NCBI RefSeq assembly: GCF_029227915.1
Contig: NC_079880.1
Span: forward strand, 1,242,001-1,306,000
Source of the DNA: Hydractinia symbiolongicarpus
Taxonomy: Eukaryota > Cnidaria > Hydrozoa > Anthoathecata > Hydractiniidae
DNA length: 64,000 nt
Direction of reading: 5' to 3'
How positions within the stretch are numbered: position 1 is the first letter of the stretch; each line of letters starts with the position of its first letter. Of the stretch, positions 1 through 13,480 are shown piece by piece. A model generated the notes under the pieces. The model was not told where the DNA came from. It did not search any database and saw only the letters and a list, made by a program, of their open reading frames with translations. A program made the translations under genes and the position numbers.

Positions 1-375
1 GAAGCACTACCACAGCGCCCAGTGTAATCTTTGAGTTCCGCCAATCACGTCAAATTAAGAAGAATGTTATTTCTTGGAGTCCAATTGTCTCACTTTCACA
101 TTTATCGGGTCACAGTCCATAATCAGTTCAATTAAGTCCCACAGTCAATCGTTTCATTGTTAAAAGCGATGCAGCCTAGTAATATCACAAAAATATCGCT
201 AAATACATGTTGGTACGAAAATATGATCCAACCGTCGTAACTCAAACGGACTGACACCGTTAGAAAGTCAGTGAAATGTAGTTTTTGAAACTGTTGCTAT
301 TTCTTCAGCGCGCGATAACAGCTAGGATTGGTCCCACAGTAAAAAATGGCTTATTTATCTAAATTCTTAAATGAA

Positions 376-390
376 GCGCTACCACAGCGC
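376..390. repeat. Short inverted repeat at the monomer start (representative copy)
   Basis: GCGCT and AGCGC form 5-bp inverted arms around a 5-base ACCAC spacer. The motif recurs at nearly every monomer start. Many monomers break one arm (AGAGC, ATCGC or GGCC variants) without a matching change in the other, so I see no covariation that would prove a functional hairpin. A second inverted pair in the same monomer is CCGTT/AACGG at 605-622. Confidence 0.5.
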
Positions 391-2233
391 CCAGTGTAAT
401 CGCTCAGTTCCGGCAATCATGTCAAGTTAAAAAGAATGTTAATTCTTGGTGTCCACTTGTCTCACTTATAATATTTATAAGGTCACAGACCAAAATCAGT
501 TCAATTTAGTCCCACAGTCAATCGTTTCACTGTTAAAAGCGATGCAACCTAGTAATATGAGAAAAATATCGTTAAATACATGTTAGCGCGAATATATGTC
601 CCAACCGTTGTAACTCAAACGGACTGACACCGTTAGAAAGTCAATGAAATGTAGTTTTTGAAACTGTCGCTGTTTCTTCAGCGCGCAATAACGGCTAGGA
701 TTGGTCCCACAGTAAAAAAATGACTTTCTCATCTTAATTCTTAAATGAAGCGCTACCACAGCGCCCAGTGTAATCGCTGAGTTTCGGCAATCAATTAAAA
801 TTAAGAAGAATGTTATTTCTTGGATTCCAATTGTCTCACTTTCACATTTATAGTGTCACAGTCCATAATCGGTTCAATTAAGTCCCACAGTCAATCATTT
901 CGCTGTTAAAAGCGATGCAACCTAGTAGTATGAGAAAATTATCGCTAAATACATGTTGGTACGAATATGTGTCGCAATAGTTGTAACTGAAGCGGATTGA
1001 TACCGTTAGAAAATCAATAAAATGTAGTTTTTGAAACTGTTGCTATTTCTTCAGCGCGCGCTAATGGCTAGGATTGGTTCCACAGCAAAAGAATGACTTT
1101 TTTATCTTTATTTTTAATTGAAACGCTACCACAGCGCCCAGTGTAATGGCTAAATTCCGGCAATCATGTCAAGAAGAATGTTATTTCTTGGAGTCCAATT
1201 TTCTCATTTATCACATTGATCAGGTCACGGTCCAAAGTTAGTTCAATTAAGTCCCACAGTCAATCGTTTCATTGTTAAAGACGATGCAACCTAGTAATAT
1301 TGAAAAAATATCGCTAAATACAAGTTGGTACGAATATGTGATCCAACCGTTGTAACTCAAACCGACTGACACCGTTAGAAAGTCAATGAAATGTAGTTTT
1401 TGAAACTGTCGCTATTTCTTCAGCGCGCGATAACAGCTAGGATTGGTCCCACAGTAAAAAATGGCTTATTTATCTAAATTCTTAAATGAAGCGCTACCAC
1501 AGCGCCCAGTGTAATCGCTCAGTTCCGGCAATCATGTCAAGTTAAAAAGAATGTTATTTCTTGGAGTCCACTTGTCTCACTTATAACATTTATAAGGTCA
1601 CAGACCAAAATCAGTTCAATTTAGTCCCACAGTCAATCGTTTCACTGTTTAAAGCGATGCAACCTAGTAATATGAGAAAAATATCGCTAAATACATGTTG
1701 GTGCGAATATATGACCCAACCGTTGTAACTCAAACGGACTGACACCGTTAGAAAGTCAATGAAATGTAGTTTTTGAAACTGTCGCTGTTTCTTCAGCGCG
1801 CAATAACGGCTAGGATTGGTCCCACAGTAAAAAAATGACTTTCTTATCTTAATTCTTAAATGAAGCGCTACCACAGCGCCCAGTGTAATCGCTGAGTTTC
1901 GTCAATTAATTCAAATTGAGAAGAATGTTATTTCTTGGAGTCCAATTGTGTCACTTTCACATTTATAGTGTCACAGTCCATAATCGGATCAATTAAGTCC
2001 CACAGTCAATCGTTTCGCTGTTAAAAGCCATACAACCTAGTGATACCTGAAAAATATCAAAAAATACATGTTAGTACGAATATGTGACTCAACCGTTGTA
2101 ACACAAACGGATTGACACTGTTAGAAAGTCAATGAAATGTAGTTTTTGAAACTGTCGCTATTTCTTCAGCGCGGGTCAACGGCTAGGATTGGTCCCACAG
2201 TAAAGAATGACTTATTTAATTAAATTCTTAAAT

Positions 2234-3720
2234 GAAGCGCTACCACAGCGCCCAGTGTAACCGCTGAGTTCCGGCAATCACGCCAAATTAAGAAGAATGT
2301 TTTTTCTTGGAGTCCAATTGTCTCATTTATCACATTTATCAGGTCACAGTCCAAAGTTAGTTTAACTAATCCCACAGTCAATCGTTTCATTGTTAAAAGC
2401 GATGCAGCCTAGTAATATCAGAAAAATATCGCTAAATACATGTTGGTACGAATATACGACCCAACTGTTGTAACTCAAACGGACTGACACCTTTAGAAAG
2501 TCAGTAAAATGTAGTTTTTCAAATTGTCGCTATTTCTTCAGCGCGCGATAACGGCTAGGATTGGCCCCACAGTAAAGAATGACTTATTTATCTAAATTTT
2601 TAAATGAAGCGCTACCACAGCGCCCAGTGAAATCGCTGAGTTTCGGCAATCAATTTAAGTTAAGAAGAATGTTATTTCTTGGAGTCCAATTGTGTCACTT
2701 TCACATTTGTAGTGTCACAGTCCATAATCGGTTCAATTAAGTCCCACAGTCAATTGTTTCGCTGTTAAAAGCCATACAACCTAGTAATACCTGAAAAATA
2801 TCAAAAAAAACATGTTAGTACGAATATGTGACTCAACCGTTGTGACTCAAACGGATTGACACTGTTAGAAAGTCAATGAAATGTAGTTTTTGAAACTGTC
2901 GCTATTTCTTCAGGGCGCGTCAACGGCTAGGACTGGTCTCACAGTAAAGAATGACTTATTTATTTAAATTCTTAAATGAAGCGCTACCACAGCGCCCAGT
3001 GTAACCGCTGAGTTCCGGCAATCACGCCAAATTAAGAAGAATGTTTTTTCTTGGAGTCCAATTGTCTCATTTATCACATTTATCAGATCACAGTCCAAAG
3101 TTAGTTTAACTAATCCCACAGTCAATCGTTTCATTGTTAAAAGCGATGCAGCCTAGTAATGTCAGAAAAACATCGCTAAACACATGTTGGTACGAATATA
3201 TGACCCAACCGTTGTAACTCAAACGGACTGACACCTTTAGAAAGTCAGTGAAATGTAGTTTTTGAAATTGTCGCTATTTCTTCAGCGCGCGATAACGGCT
3301 AGGAATGGTCCCACAGTAAAAAAATGACTTTTTTATCTTAATTCTTAAATGAAACGCTACCACAGCGCCCAGTGTAATCGCTGAGTTTCGGCAATCATGT
3401 CAAATTAAGAAGAATGTTATTTCTTGGAGTCCACTTGTCTCACTTATAACATTTATAACGTCACAGACCAAAATCAGTTACATTTAGTCTCACAGTCAAT
3501 CGTTTCACTGTTAAAAGCGATGCAACCTAGTAATATGAAAAAAATATCGCTAAATACATGTTGGGACCAATATGTGACGCAATAGTTGTAACTGTAGCAG
3601 ATTGATCCCGTTAGAAGATCAATAAAATGTAGTTTTTGAAACTGTCGCTATTCCTTCAGCGCGCGCTAATGGCTAGGATTGGTCCCACAGCAAAAAATAA
3701 CTTTTTTATCTTTATTTTTA
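2234..3720. repeat. Local dimer higher-order repeat
   Basis: Two dimers about 744 bp apart. The pair of monomer types (one with CCGCTGAGTTCCGG and TTTTTTCTTGG, the next with CGCTGAGTTTCGG and TCACAGTCCATAATCGG) is repeated. The diagnostic TAAAGAATGACTT junction recurs at 2201 and 2945. It is satellite only, with no gene. Confidence 0.6.
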
Positions 3721-4765
3721 ATTGAAACGCTACCACAGCGCCCAGTGTAATGGCTAAATTCAGGCAATCATGTCAAATTAAGAAAAATGTTATTTCTTGG
3801 AGTCCAATTGTCTTATTTATCAAATTTATCAGGTCACGGTCCAAAGTTAGTTCAACTAAGTCCCACAGTCAATCGTTTCACTGTTATAAGCGATGCAAAC
3901 TAGTAATATCAGATAAATATCGCTAAATACATGTTGGTACGAATATATGACCCAACCGTCGTAACTCAAACGGACTGACACCGTTAGAAAGTCAGTGAAA
4001 TGTAGTTTTTGAAATTTTCGCTATTTCTTCAGCGCGCGATAACGGCTAGGATTGGTCCCACAGTAAAGAATGACTTATTTCTCTAAATTCTTAAATGAAG
4101 CGCTACCACAGCGCCCAGTGTAATCGCTGAGTTCCGGCAATAATGTCAAATTAAAAAGAATGTTATTTCTTGGAGTCCACTTGTCTCACTTATAACATTT
4201 ATAACGTCACAGACCAAAATCAGTTAAATTTAGTCTCACAGTCAATCGTTTCGCTGTTGAAAGCCATACAACCTAGTAATACTTGAAAAATATCAAAAAT
4301 ACATGTTGGTGCGAATATGTGACTCAACTGTTGTAACTCAACCGGATTGATACTGTTAGAAAGTCAATGAAATGTAGTTTTTGAAACTGTCGCTATTTCT
4401 TCAGCGCGCAATAACAGCTAGGATTGGTCCCACAGTAAAAAATGGCTTATTTATCTAAATTCTTAAATGAAGCCCTACCACAGCGCCCAGTTTAATCGCT
4501 CAGTTCCGGCAATCATGCCAAGTTAAAAAGAATGTTAATTCTTGGAGTCCACTTGTCTGACTTATAACATTTATCAGGTCACAGACCAAAATCAGTTCAA
4601 TTTAGTCCCACAGTCAATCGTTTCACTGTTAAAAGCGATGCAACCTAGTAGTATCAGATAAATATCGCAAAATACATGTTGGTACGAATATATGACCCAA
4701 CCGTTGTAACTCAAACGGACTGACAACGTTAGAAAGTCAGTGAAATGTAGTTTTTGAAGTTGTCG

Positions 4766-5513
4766 CTATTTTTTCAGCGCACGATAACGGCTAGGAATGA
4801 TACCACAGTAAAAAAATGACTTTTTTATCTTAATTCTTAAATGAAGCGCTACCACAGCGCCCAGTGTAATCGCTGTGTTTCGGCAATCATGACAAATTAA
4901 GAAGAATGTTATTTCCTGGAGTCCAATTGTCTCATTTATCACATTTATCAGGTCACAGTCCAAAGTTAGTTCAATTAAGTCCCACAGTCAATCGTTTCAT
5001 TGTTAAAGGCGATGCAACCTAGTAATATCGGAAAAATACCGCTAAATACATGTTGGTACGAATATGTGATCCAACTGTTGTAATTCAAACAGACTGACAC
5101 CGTTAGAAAGTCAGTGAAATGTAGTTTTTGAAGTTGTCGCTATTTCTTCAGCGCGCGATAACGGCTAGGAATGATACCACAGTAAAAAAATGACTTTTTT
5201 ATCTTAATTCTTAAATGAAGCGCTACCACAGCGCCCAGTGTAATCGCTGTGTTTCGGCAATCATGACAAATTAAGAAGGATGTTATTTCCTGGAGTCCAA
5301 TTGTCTCATTTATCACATTTATCAGGTCACAGTCCAAAGTTAGTTCAATAAAGTCCCACAGTCAATCGTTTCATTGTTAAAGGCGATGCAACCTAGTAAT
5401 ATCGGAAAAATACCGCTAAATACATGTTGGTACGAATATGTGATCCAACTGTTGTAATTCAAACGGACTGACACCGTTAGAAAGTCAATGAAATGTAGTT
5501 TTGAAACTGTCGC
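4766..5513. repeat. Recent single-monomer tandem duplication
   Basis: Two adjacent monomers at a 374-bp offset are nearly identical and carry the unusual GGCTAGGAATGATACCACAG, CGCTGTGTTTCGG and TTATTTCCTGGAG variants. Neighbouring monomers of other types differ far more, so this looks like a local one-repeat duplication. Confidence 0.7.
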
Positions 5514-6280
5514 TATTTCTTCAGCGCGCGACAACGGTTAGGATTGGTCCCACAGTAAAGAATGACTTATTTATTTAAATTCTTAAATGAAGCGCTACCA
5601 CAGCGCCCAGTGTAACCGCTGAGTTCCGGCAATCACGCCAAATTAAGAAGAATGTTTTTTCTTGGAGTCCAATTGTCTCATTTATCACATTTATCAGGTC
5701 ACAGTCCAAAGTTAGTTTAACTAATCCCACAGTCAATCGTTTCATTGTTAAAAGCGATGCAGCCTAGTAATATCAGAAAAATATCGCTAATTACATGTTG
5801 GTACGAATATATGACCCAACCGTTGTAACTCAAACGGATTTACACTGTTAGAAAGTCAATGAAATGTAGTTTTTGAAACTGTCGCTATTTCTTCAGCGCG
5901 CGATAACGGCTAGGATTGGCCCCAGAGTAAAGAATGACTTATTTATATAAATTCTTAAATGAAGCGCTACCACAGCGCCCAGTGAAATCGCTGAGTTTCG
6001 GCAATCAGTTCAAATTAAGAAGAATGCTATTTCTTGGAGTCCAATTGTCTCACTTTCACATTTATAGTGTCACAGTCCATAATCGGTTCAATTAAGTCCC
6101 ACAGTCAATCGTTTCGCTGTTAAAAGCCATACAAACTAGTAATACCTGAAAAATATCAAAAAAAACATGTTAGTTCGAATATATGACCCAACCGTTGTAA
6201 CTCAAACGGACTGACAACGTTAGAAAGTCAGTGAAATGTAGTTTTTGAAGTTGTCGCTATTTCTTCAGCGCGCGATAACG

Positions 6281-7018
6281 GCTAGGAATGATACCACAGT
6301 AAAAAAATGACTTTTTTATCTTAATTCTTAAATGAAGCGCTACCACAGCGCCCAGTGTAATCGCTGTGTTTCGGCAATCATGACAAATTAAGAAGAATGT
6401 TATTTCCTGGAGTCCAATTGTCTCACTTTCACATTTATAGTGTCACAGTCCATAATCGGTTCAATTAAGTCCCACAGTCAATCGTTTCGCTGTTAAAAGC
6501 CATACAAACTAGTAATACCTGAAAAATATCAAAAAAAACATGTTAGTTCGAATATGTGACTCAACCGTTGTAACTCAAACGGATTGACACTGTTAGAAAG
6601 TCAATGAAATGTAGTTTTTGAAACTGTCGCTATTTCTTCAGGGCGCGATAACGGCTAGGAATGATACCACAGTAAAAAAATGACTTTTTTATCTTAATTC
6701 TTAAATGAAGCGCTACCACAGCGCCCAGTGTAATCGCTGTGTTTCGGCAATCATGACAAATTAAGAAGAATGTTATTTCCTGGAGTCCAATTGTCTCACT
6801 TTCACATTTATAGTGTCACAGTCCATAATCGGTTCAATTAAGTCCCACAGTCAATCGTTTCGCTGTTAAAAGCCATACAAACTAGTAATACCTGAAAAAT
6901 ATCAAAAAAAACATGTTAGTTCGAATATGTGACTCAACCGTTGTAACTCAAACGGATTGACACTGTTAGAAAGTCAATGAAATGTAGTTTTTGAAACTGT
7001 CGCTATTTCTTCAGGGCG
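6281..7018. repeat. Recent single-monomer tandem duplication
   Basis: Monomers offset by 373 bp (for example GCTAGGAATG at 6281 and 6654) share a rare combination: CGCTGTGTTTCGG, TATAGTGTCACAG, CCATACAAACTAG and TTAGTTCGAATATG. It is satellite only. Confidence 0.65.
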
Positions 7019-7078
7019 CGTCAACGGCTAGGATTGGTCCCACAGTAAAGAATGACTTATTTATTTAAATTCTTAAAT

Positions 7079-10058
7079 GAAGCGCTACCACAGCGCCCAG
7101 TGAAATCGCTGAGTTTCGGCAATCAATTCAAATTAAGAAGAATGCTATTTCTTGGAGTCCAATTGTCTCACTTTCACATTTATAGTGTCACAGTCCATAA
7201 TCGGTTCAATTAAGTCCCACAGTCAATCGTTTCGCTGTTAAAAGCCATACAAACTAGTAATACCTGAAAAATATCAAAAAAAACATGTTAGTACGAATAT
7301 GTGACTCAACCGTTGTAACTCAAACGGATTGACACTGTTAGAAAGTCAATGAAATGTAGTTTTTGAAACTGTCGCTATTTCTTCAGGGCGCGTCAACGGC
7401 TAGGATTGGTCCCACAGTAAAGAATGACTTATTTATTTAAATTCTTAAATGAAGCGCTACCACAGCGCCCAGTGTAACCGCTGAGTTCCGGCAATCACGC
7501 TAAATTAAGAAGAATGTTTTTTCTTGGAGTCCAATTGTCTCATTTATCACATTTATCAGATCACAGACCAAAATCAGTTCAATTTAGTCCCACAGTCAAT
7601 CGTTTCACTGTTAAAGGCGATGCAACCTAGTTGTATCAGATAAATATCGCTAAATACATGTTGGTACGAATATATGACCCAACCGTTGTAACTCAAACGG
7701 ACTGACAACGTTAGAAAGTCAGTGAAATGTAGTTTTTGAAATTGTCGCTATTTCTTCAGCGCGCGATAACGGCTAGGAATGATACCACAGTAAAAAAATG
7801 ACTTTTTTATCTTAATTCTTAAATGAAGCGCTACCACAGCGCCCAGTGTAATCGCTGTGTTTCGGCAATCATGACAAATTAAGAAGAATGTTATTTCCTG
7901 GAGTCCAATTGTCTCATTTATCACATTTATCAGGTCACAGTCCAAAGTTAGTTCAATTAAGTCCCACAGTCAATCGTTTCATTGTTAAAGGCGATGCAAC
8001 CTAGTAATATCGGAAAAATACCGCTAAATACATGTTGGTACGAATATGTGATCCAACTGTTGTAATTCAAACGGACTGACACCGTTAGAAAGTCAATGAA
8101 ATGTAGTTTTGAAACTGTCGCTATTTCTTCAGCGCGCGACAACGGCTAGGATTGCTCCCACAGTAAAGAATGACTTATTTATTTAAATTCTTAAATGAAG
8201 CGCTACCACAGCGCCCAGTGTAACCGCTGAGTTCCGGCAATCACGTCAAATTAAGAAGAATGTTTTTTCTTGGAGTCCAATTGTCTCATTTATCACATTT
8301 ATCAGGTCACAGTCCAAAGTTAGTTTAACTAATCCCACAGTCAATCGTTTCATTGTTAAAAGCCATGCAGCCTAGTAATATCAGAAAAATATCGCTAAAT
8401 ACATGTTGGTACGAATATATGACCCAACCGTTGTAACTCAAACGGGCTGACACCTTTAGAAAGTCAGTGAAATGTAGTTTTTGAAATTGTCGCTATTTCT
8501 TCAGCGCGCGATAACGGCTAGGATTGGCCCCACAGTAAAGAATGACTTATTTATCTAAATTCTTAAATGAAGCGCTACCACAGCGCCCAGTGAAATCGCT
8601 GAGTTTCGGCAATCAATTCAAATTAAGAAGAATGCTATTTCTTGGAGTCCAATTGTCTCACTTTCACATTTATAGTGTCACAGTCCATAATCGGTTCAAT
8701 TAAGTCCCACAGTCAATCGTTTCGCTGTTAAAAGCCATACAAACTAGTAATACCTGAAAAATATCAAAAAAAACATGTTAGTACGAATATGTGACTCAAC
8801 CGTTGTAACTCAAACGGATTGACACTGTTAGAAAGTCAATGAAATGTAGTTTTTGAAACTGTCGCTATTTCTTCAGGGCGCGTCAACGGCTAGGATTGGT
8901 CCCACAGTAAAGAATGACTTATTTATTTAAATTCTTCAATGAAGCGCTACCACAGCGCCCAGTGTAACCGCTGAGTTCCGGCAATCACGCCAAATTAAGA
9001 AGAATGTTTTTTCTTGGAGTCCAATTGTCTCATTTATCACATTTATCAGATCACAGACCAAAATCAGTTCAATTTAGTCCCACAGTCAATCGTTTCACTG
9101 TTAAAGGCGATGCAACCTAGTAGTATCAGATAAATATCGCTAAATACATGTTGGTACGAATATATGACCCAACCGTTGTAACTCAAACGGACTGACAACG
9201 TTAGAAAGTCAGTGAAATGTAGTTTTTGAAGTTGTCGCTATTTCTTCAGCGCGCGATAACGGCTAGGAATGATACCACAGTAAAAAAATGACTTTTTTAT
9301 CTTAATTCTTAAATGAAGCGCTACCACAGCGCCCAGTGTAATCGCTGTGTTTCGGCAATCATGACAAATTAAGAAGAATGTTATTTCCTGGAGTCCAATT
9401 GTCTCACTTTCACATTTATAGTGTCACAGTCCATAATCGGTTCAATTAAGTCCCACAGTCAATCGTTTCGCTGTTAAAAGCCATACAAACTAGTAATACC
9501 TGAAAAATATCAAAAAAAACATGTTAGTTCGAATATGTGACTCAACCGTTGTAACTCAAACGGATTGACACTGTTAGAAAGTCAATGAAATGTAGTTTTT
9601 GAAACTGTCGCTATTTCTTCAGGGCGCGTCAACGGCTAGGATTGGTCCCACAGTAAAGAATGACTTATTTATTTAAATTCTTAAATGAAGCGCTAACACA
9701 GCGCCCAGTGTAACCGCTGAGTTCCGGCAATCACGCCAAATTAAGAAGAATGTTTTTTCTTGGAGTCCAATTGTCTCATTTATCACATTTATCAGATCAC
9801 AGACCAAAATCAGTTCAATTTAGTCCCACAGTCAATCGTTTCACTGTTAAAGGCGATGCAACCTAGTAGTATCAGATAAATATCGCTAAATACATGTTGG
9901 TACGAATATATGACCCAACCGTTGTAACTCAAACGAACTGACAACGTTAGAAAGTCAGTGAAATGTAGTTTTTGAAGTTGTCGCTATTTCTTCAGCGCGC
10001 GATAACGGCTAGGAATGATACCACAGTAAAAAAATGACTTTTTTATCTTAATTCTTAA
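7079..10058. repeat. Tetramer (about 1490 bp) higher-order repeat with nested dimer
   Basis: The monomer beginning CAGTGAAATCGCTGAGTTTCGG recurs at 7079 and 8569, and the rare ATTTATCAGATCACAGACC junction at 7551 and 9041, both 1490 bp apart. The same junction appears again at 9787, 746 bp later, so a dimer step is nested inside. Later monomers of the two units are not fully collinear. Confidence 0.65.
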
Positions 10059-11510
10059 ATGAAGCGCTACCACAGCGCCCAGTGAAATCGCTGTGTTTCG
10101 GCAATCATGACAAATTAAGAAGAATGTTATTTCCTGGAGTCCAATTGTCTCATTTATCACATTTATCAGGTCACAGTCCAAAGTTAGTTCAATTAAGTCC
10201 CACAGTCAATCGTTTCATTGTTAAAGGCGATTCAACCTAGTAATATGAGAAAAATATCGCTAAATACATGTTGGTACGAATATGTGACGCAATGTTTGTA
10301 ACGGAAGCGGATTGATACCGTTAGAAAATCAATAAAATGTAGTTTTTGAAACTGTCGTTATTTCTTCAGCGCGCGCTAATGGCTAGGATTGGTCCCACAG
10401 CAAAAAAATGACTTTTTTATCTTTATTTTTAATTGAAACGCTACCACAGCGCCCAGTGTAATGGCTAAATTCCGGCAATCATGTCAAGAAGAATGTTATT
10501 TCTTGGAGTCCAATTTTCTCATTTATGACATCGATCAGGTCACAGTCCAAAGTTAGTTCAATTAAGTCCCACAGTCAATCGTTTCATTGTTAAAGGCGAT
10601 GCAACCTAGTAATATCGGAAAAATGCCGCTAAATACATGTTGGTACGAATATGTGATCCAACTGTTGTAACTCAAACAGACTGACACCGTTAGAAAGTCA
10701 ATGAAATGTAGTTTTGAAACTGTCGCTATTTCTTCAGCGCGCGACAACGGCTAGGATTGGTTCCACAGTAAAGAATGACTTATTTATCTAAATTCTTAAA
10801 TGAAGCGCTACCACAGCGCCCAGTGTAATCGCTGAGTTCCGGCAATAATTTCAAATTAAAAAGAATGTTATTTCTTGGAGTCCACTTGTCTCACTTATAA
10901 CATTTATAACGTCACAGATCAAAATCAGTTACATTTAGTCTCACAGTCAATCGTTTCACTGTTAAAAGCGATGCAACCTAGTAATATGAGACAAATATCG
11001 CTAAATACATGTTGGTACGAATATGTGACGCAATAGTTGTAACGGAAGCGGATTGATACCGTTAGAAAATTAATAAAATGTAGTTTTTGAAACTGTCATT
11101 ATTTCTTCAGCGCGCGCTAATGGCTAGGATTGGTCCCACAGCAAAAAAATGACTTTTTTATCTTTATTTTTAATTGAAACGTTACCACAGCGCCCAGTGT
11201 AATGGCTAAATTCCGGCAATCATGTCAAGAAGAATGTTATTTCTTGGAGTCCAATTTTCTCATTTTGTCACATTGATCAGGTCACAGTCCAAAGTTAGTT
11301 TAATTAAGTCCCACAGTCAATCGTTTCACTTTTAAAAGCGATGCAACCTAGTAATATCAGATAAATATCGTTAACTACATGTTGGTACGAAAATGTGACC
11401 CAGTCGTTGAAACTCAAACGGAATGACACAGTTAGAAAGTCAGTGAAATGTAGTATTTGAAACTGTCTCTATTTCTTAGGCGTGCGCTGACGCCTAGGAT
11501 TGGTCCCACA
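9315..11510. repeat. Long-range repeated satellite block, first copy
   Basis: The monomer order here recurs at 17138-18960. The offset is 7823 bp (21 monomers) up to about 10250, and 7453 bp (20 monomers) from about 10614. This copy therefore has one extra monomer at about 10250-10620. Diagnostic words shared with the second copy include TCAGATCACAGACC, GGCAATAAT, AACGTCACAGATCAAAATC, GCAATAGTTGTAACGG and GGCGTGCGCTGACGCC. Confidence 0.65.
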
Positions 11511-13480
11511 GTAAAAAATGACTTTTTTATCTAAATTCTTAAATGAAACGCTACTACAGCGACAAGTATAATCGCTGAGTTCCGGCAATCATGTCAAGTT
11601 AAAAAGAATGATATTTCCTGGAGTCCACATGTCTCACTTATAACATTTAGAAGGTCCCACACTAAGATCAGTTCAATTTAGTTCCACAGTCATTCGTTTC
11701 ACTGTTAAAAGCGATGCAACCTAGTAATATGAGAAAAATATTGCTAAGTACATGTTGGTACGAATATGTGACTCAACCGTTGTAATTCAAACGGATTAAT
11801 ACTGTTAGAAAGTCAATAAAATGTACTTTTGGAATCTGTTACTATTTCTTGAGCGCGCTATAACGGCTAGGATTGGTCGCACAGTAAAAAAATGACTTTC
11901 TGATGTTAATTCTTAAATGAAGCGCTACCACAGCGTCCAGTGTAATCGCTGAGTTCCAGCAATCATGTCAAATTAAAAAGAATGTTATTTGTTGGAGTCC
12001 ACTTGTCTCACTTATAACATTTAGAAGGTCACAGACTAGAATCAGTTCAATTTAGTCCCACAGTCGTTCCTTTCACTGTTAAAAGCGATGCAACCTAGTA
12101 ATATCGGAAAAATATCGCTAAATACATGTTGGTACGATTATGTGACTCAACTGTTGTAACTCAAACGGATTGATATTGTTAGAAAGTCAATGAAATGAAG
12201 TTTTTAAAAACTGTCGCCATTTCTTCAGCGCGTGATAACGGCTAGGATTGCTCCCACAGTAAAAAATGACTTATTAATCTAAATTTTTAAATGAAGCGCA
12301 TAGCACAGAGCCCAGTGTAATCGTTGAGTTCCGCCAATCACGTCAAATTAAGAAGAATGTTATTTGTTGGAGTCCAATTGTCTCACTTTCACATTTATAG
12401 GGTCTCAGTCCATAATCAGTTCAATTAAGTCCCACAGTCAATCGCTTCACTGTTAAAAGCGATGCAACCTAGTAATAACAGATAAATATCGCTAAATACA
12501 TGTTGGTACGAATATGTGACGCAATAGTTGTAACGGAAGCGGATTGATACCGTTAGAAAATTAATAAAATGTAGTTTTTGAAACTGTCCTTATTTCTTCA
12601 GCGCGCGCTAATGGCTAGGATTGGTCCCACAGCAAAAAAATGACTTTTTTATCTTTATTTTTAATTGAAACGTTACCACAACGCCCAGTGTAATGGCTAA
12701 ATTCCGGCAATCATGTCAAGAAGAATGTTATTTCTTGGAGTCCAATTTTCTCATTTATCACATTGATCAGGTCACAGTCCAAAGTTAGTTTAATTAAGTC
12801 CCACAGTCATTCGTTTCACTTTTAAAAGCGATGCAACCTAGTAATATCAGATAAATATCGTTAACTACATGTTGGTACGAAAATGTGACCCAGCCGTTGA
12901 AACTCAAACGGAATGACACAGTTAGAAAGTCAGTGAAATGTAGTATTTGAAACTGTCTCTATTTCTTCGGCGTGCGCTGACGCCTAGGATTGGTCCCACA
13001 GTAAAAAATGACTTTTTTATCTTAATTTTTAATTGAAGCGCTACCACAGCGCCCAGTGTAATTTCTAATTTCCGGCAATCATGTCAAATTAAGAAGAATG
13101 TTATTTCTTGGAGTCCAATTTTCTCATTTATGACATCGATCAGGTCACAGTCCAAAGTTAGTTCAATTAACTCCCACAGTCAATCGTTTCACTGTTAAAA
13201 GCGATGCAACCTAGTAATATCAGATAAATATCGCTAAATACATGTTGATGCAAATATGTGACCAAACCGTTGAAACTCAAACGGACTGACACCGTTAGAA
13301 AGTCAGTGAAATGTAGTATTTGAAACTGTCTCTATTTCTTCAGCGCGCGCTAATGGCTAGGATTGGTCCTACAGTGAAAAATGACTTTTTTATCTAAATT
13401 CTTAAATGAAACGCTACCACAGCGCCCAGTATAATCGCTAAGTTCCGGCAATCATGTCAAGTTAAAAAGAATGATATTTC
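11030..13480. repeat. Tetramer-spaced satellite block
   Basis: GCAATAGTTGTAACGGAAGC recurs at 11030 and 12521, a step of 1491 bp or four monomers. The following monomers (AATGGCTAAATTCC type, then the type with GGCGTGCGCTGACGCC) repeat in the same order. No gene. Confidence 0.6.

Noticed and set aside
1611-1874. Minus-strand open frames of 61-87 residues recurring in the satellite (also at 5340, 7748, 9984, 25828, 39613, 40359, 41105, 54639 and elsewhere)
   Set aside because: They follow the monomer period, begin and end at the same monomer positions, are broken in most monomers, and resemble no protein family I know. They are by-products of the repeat.
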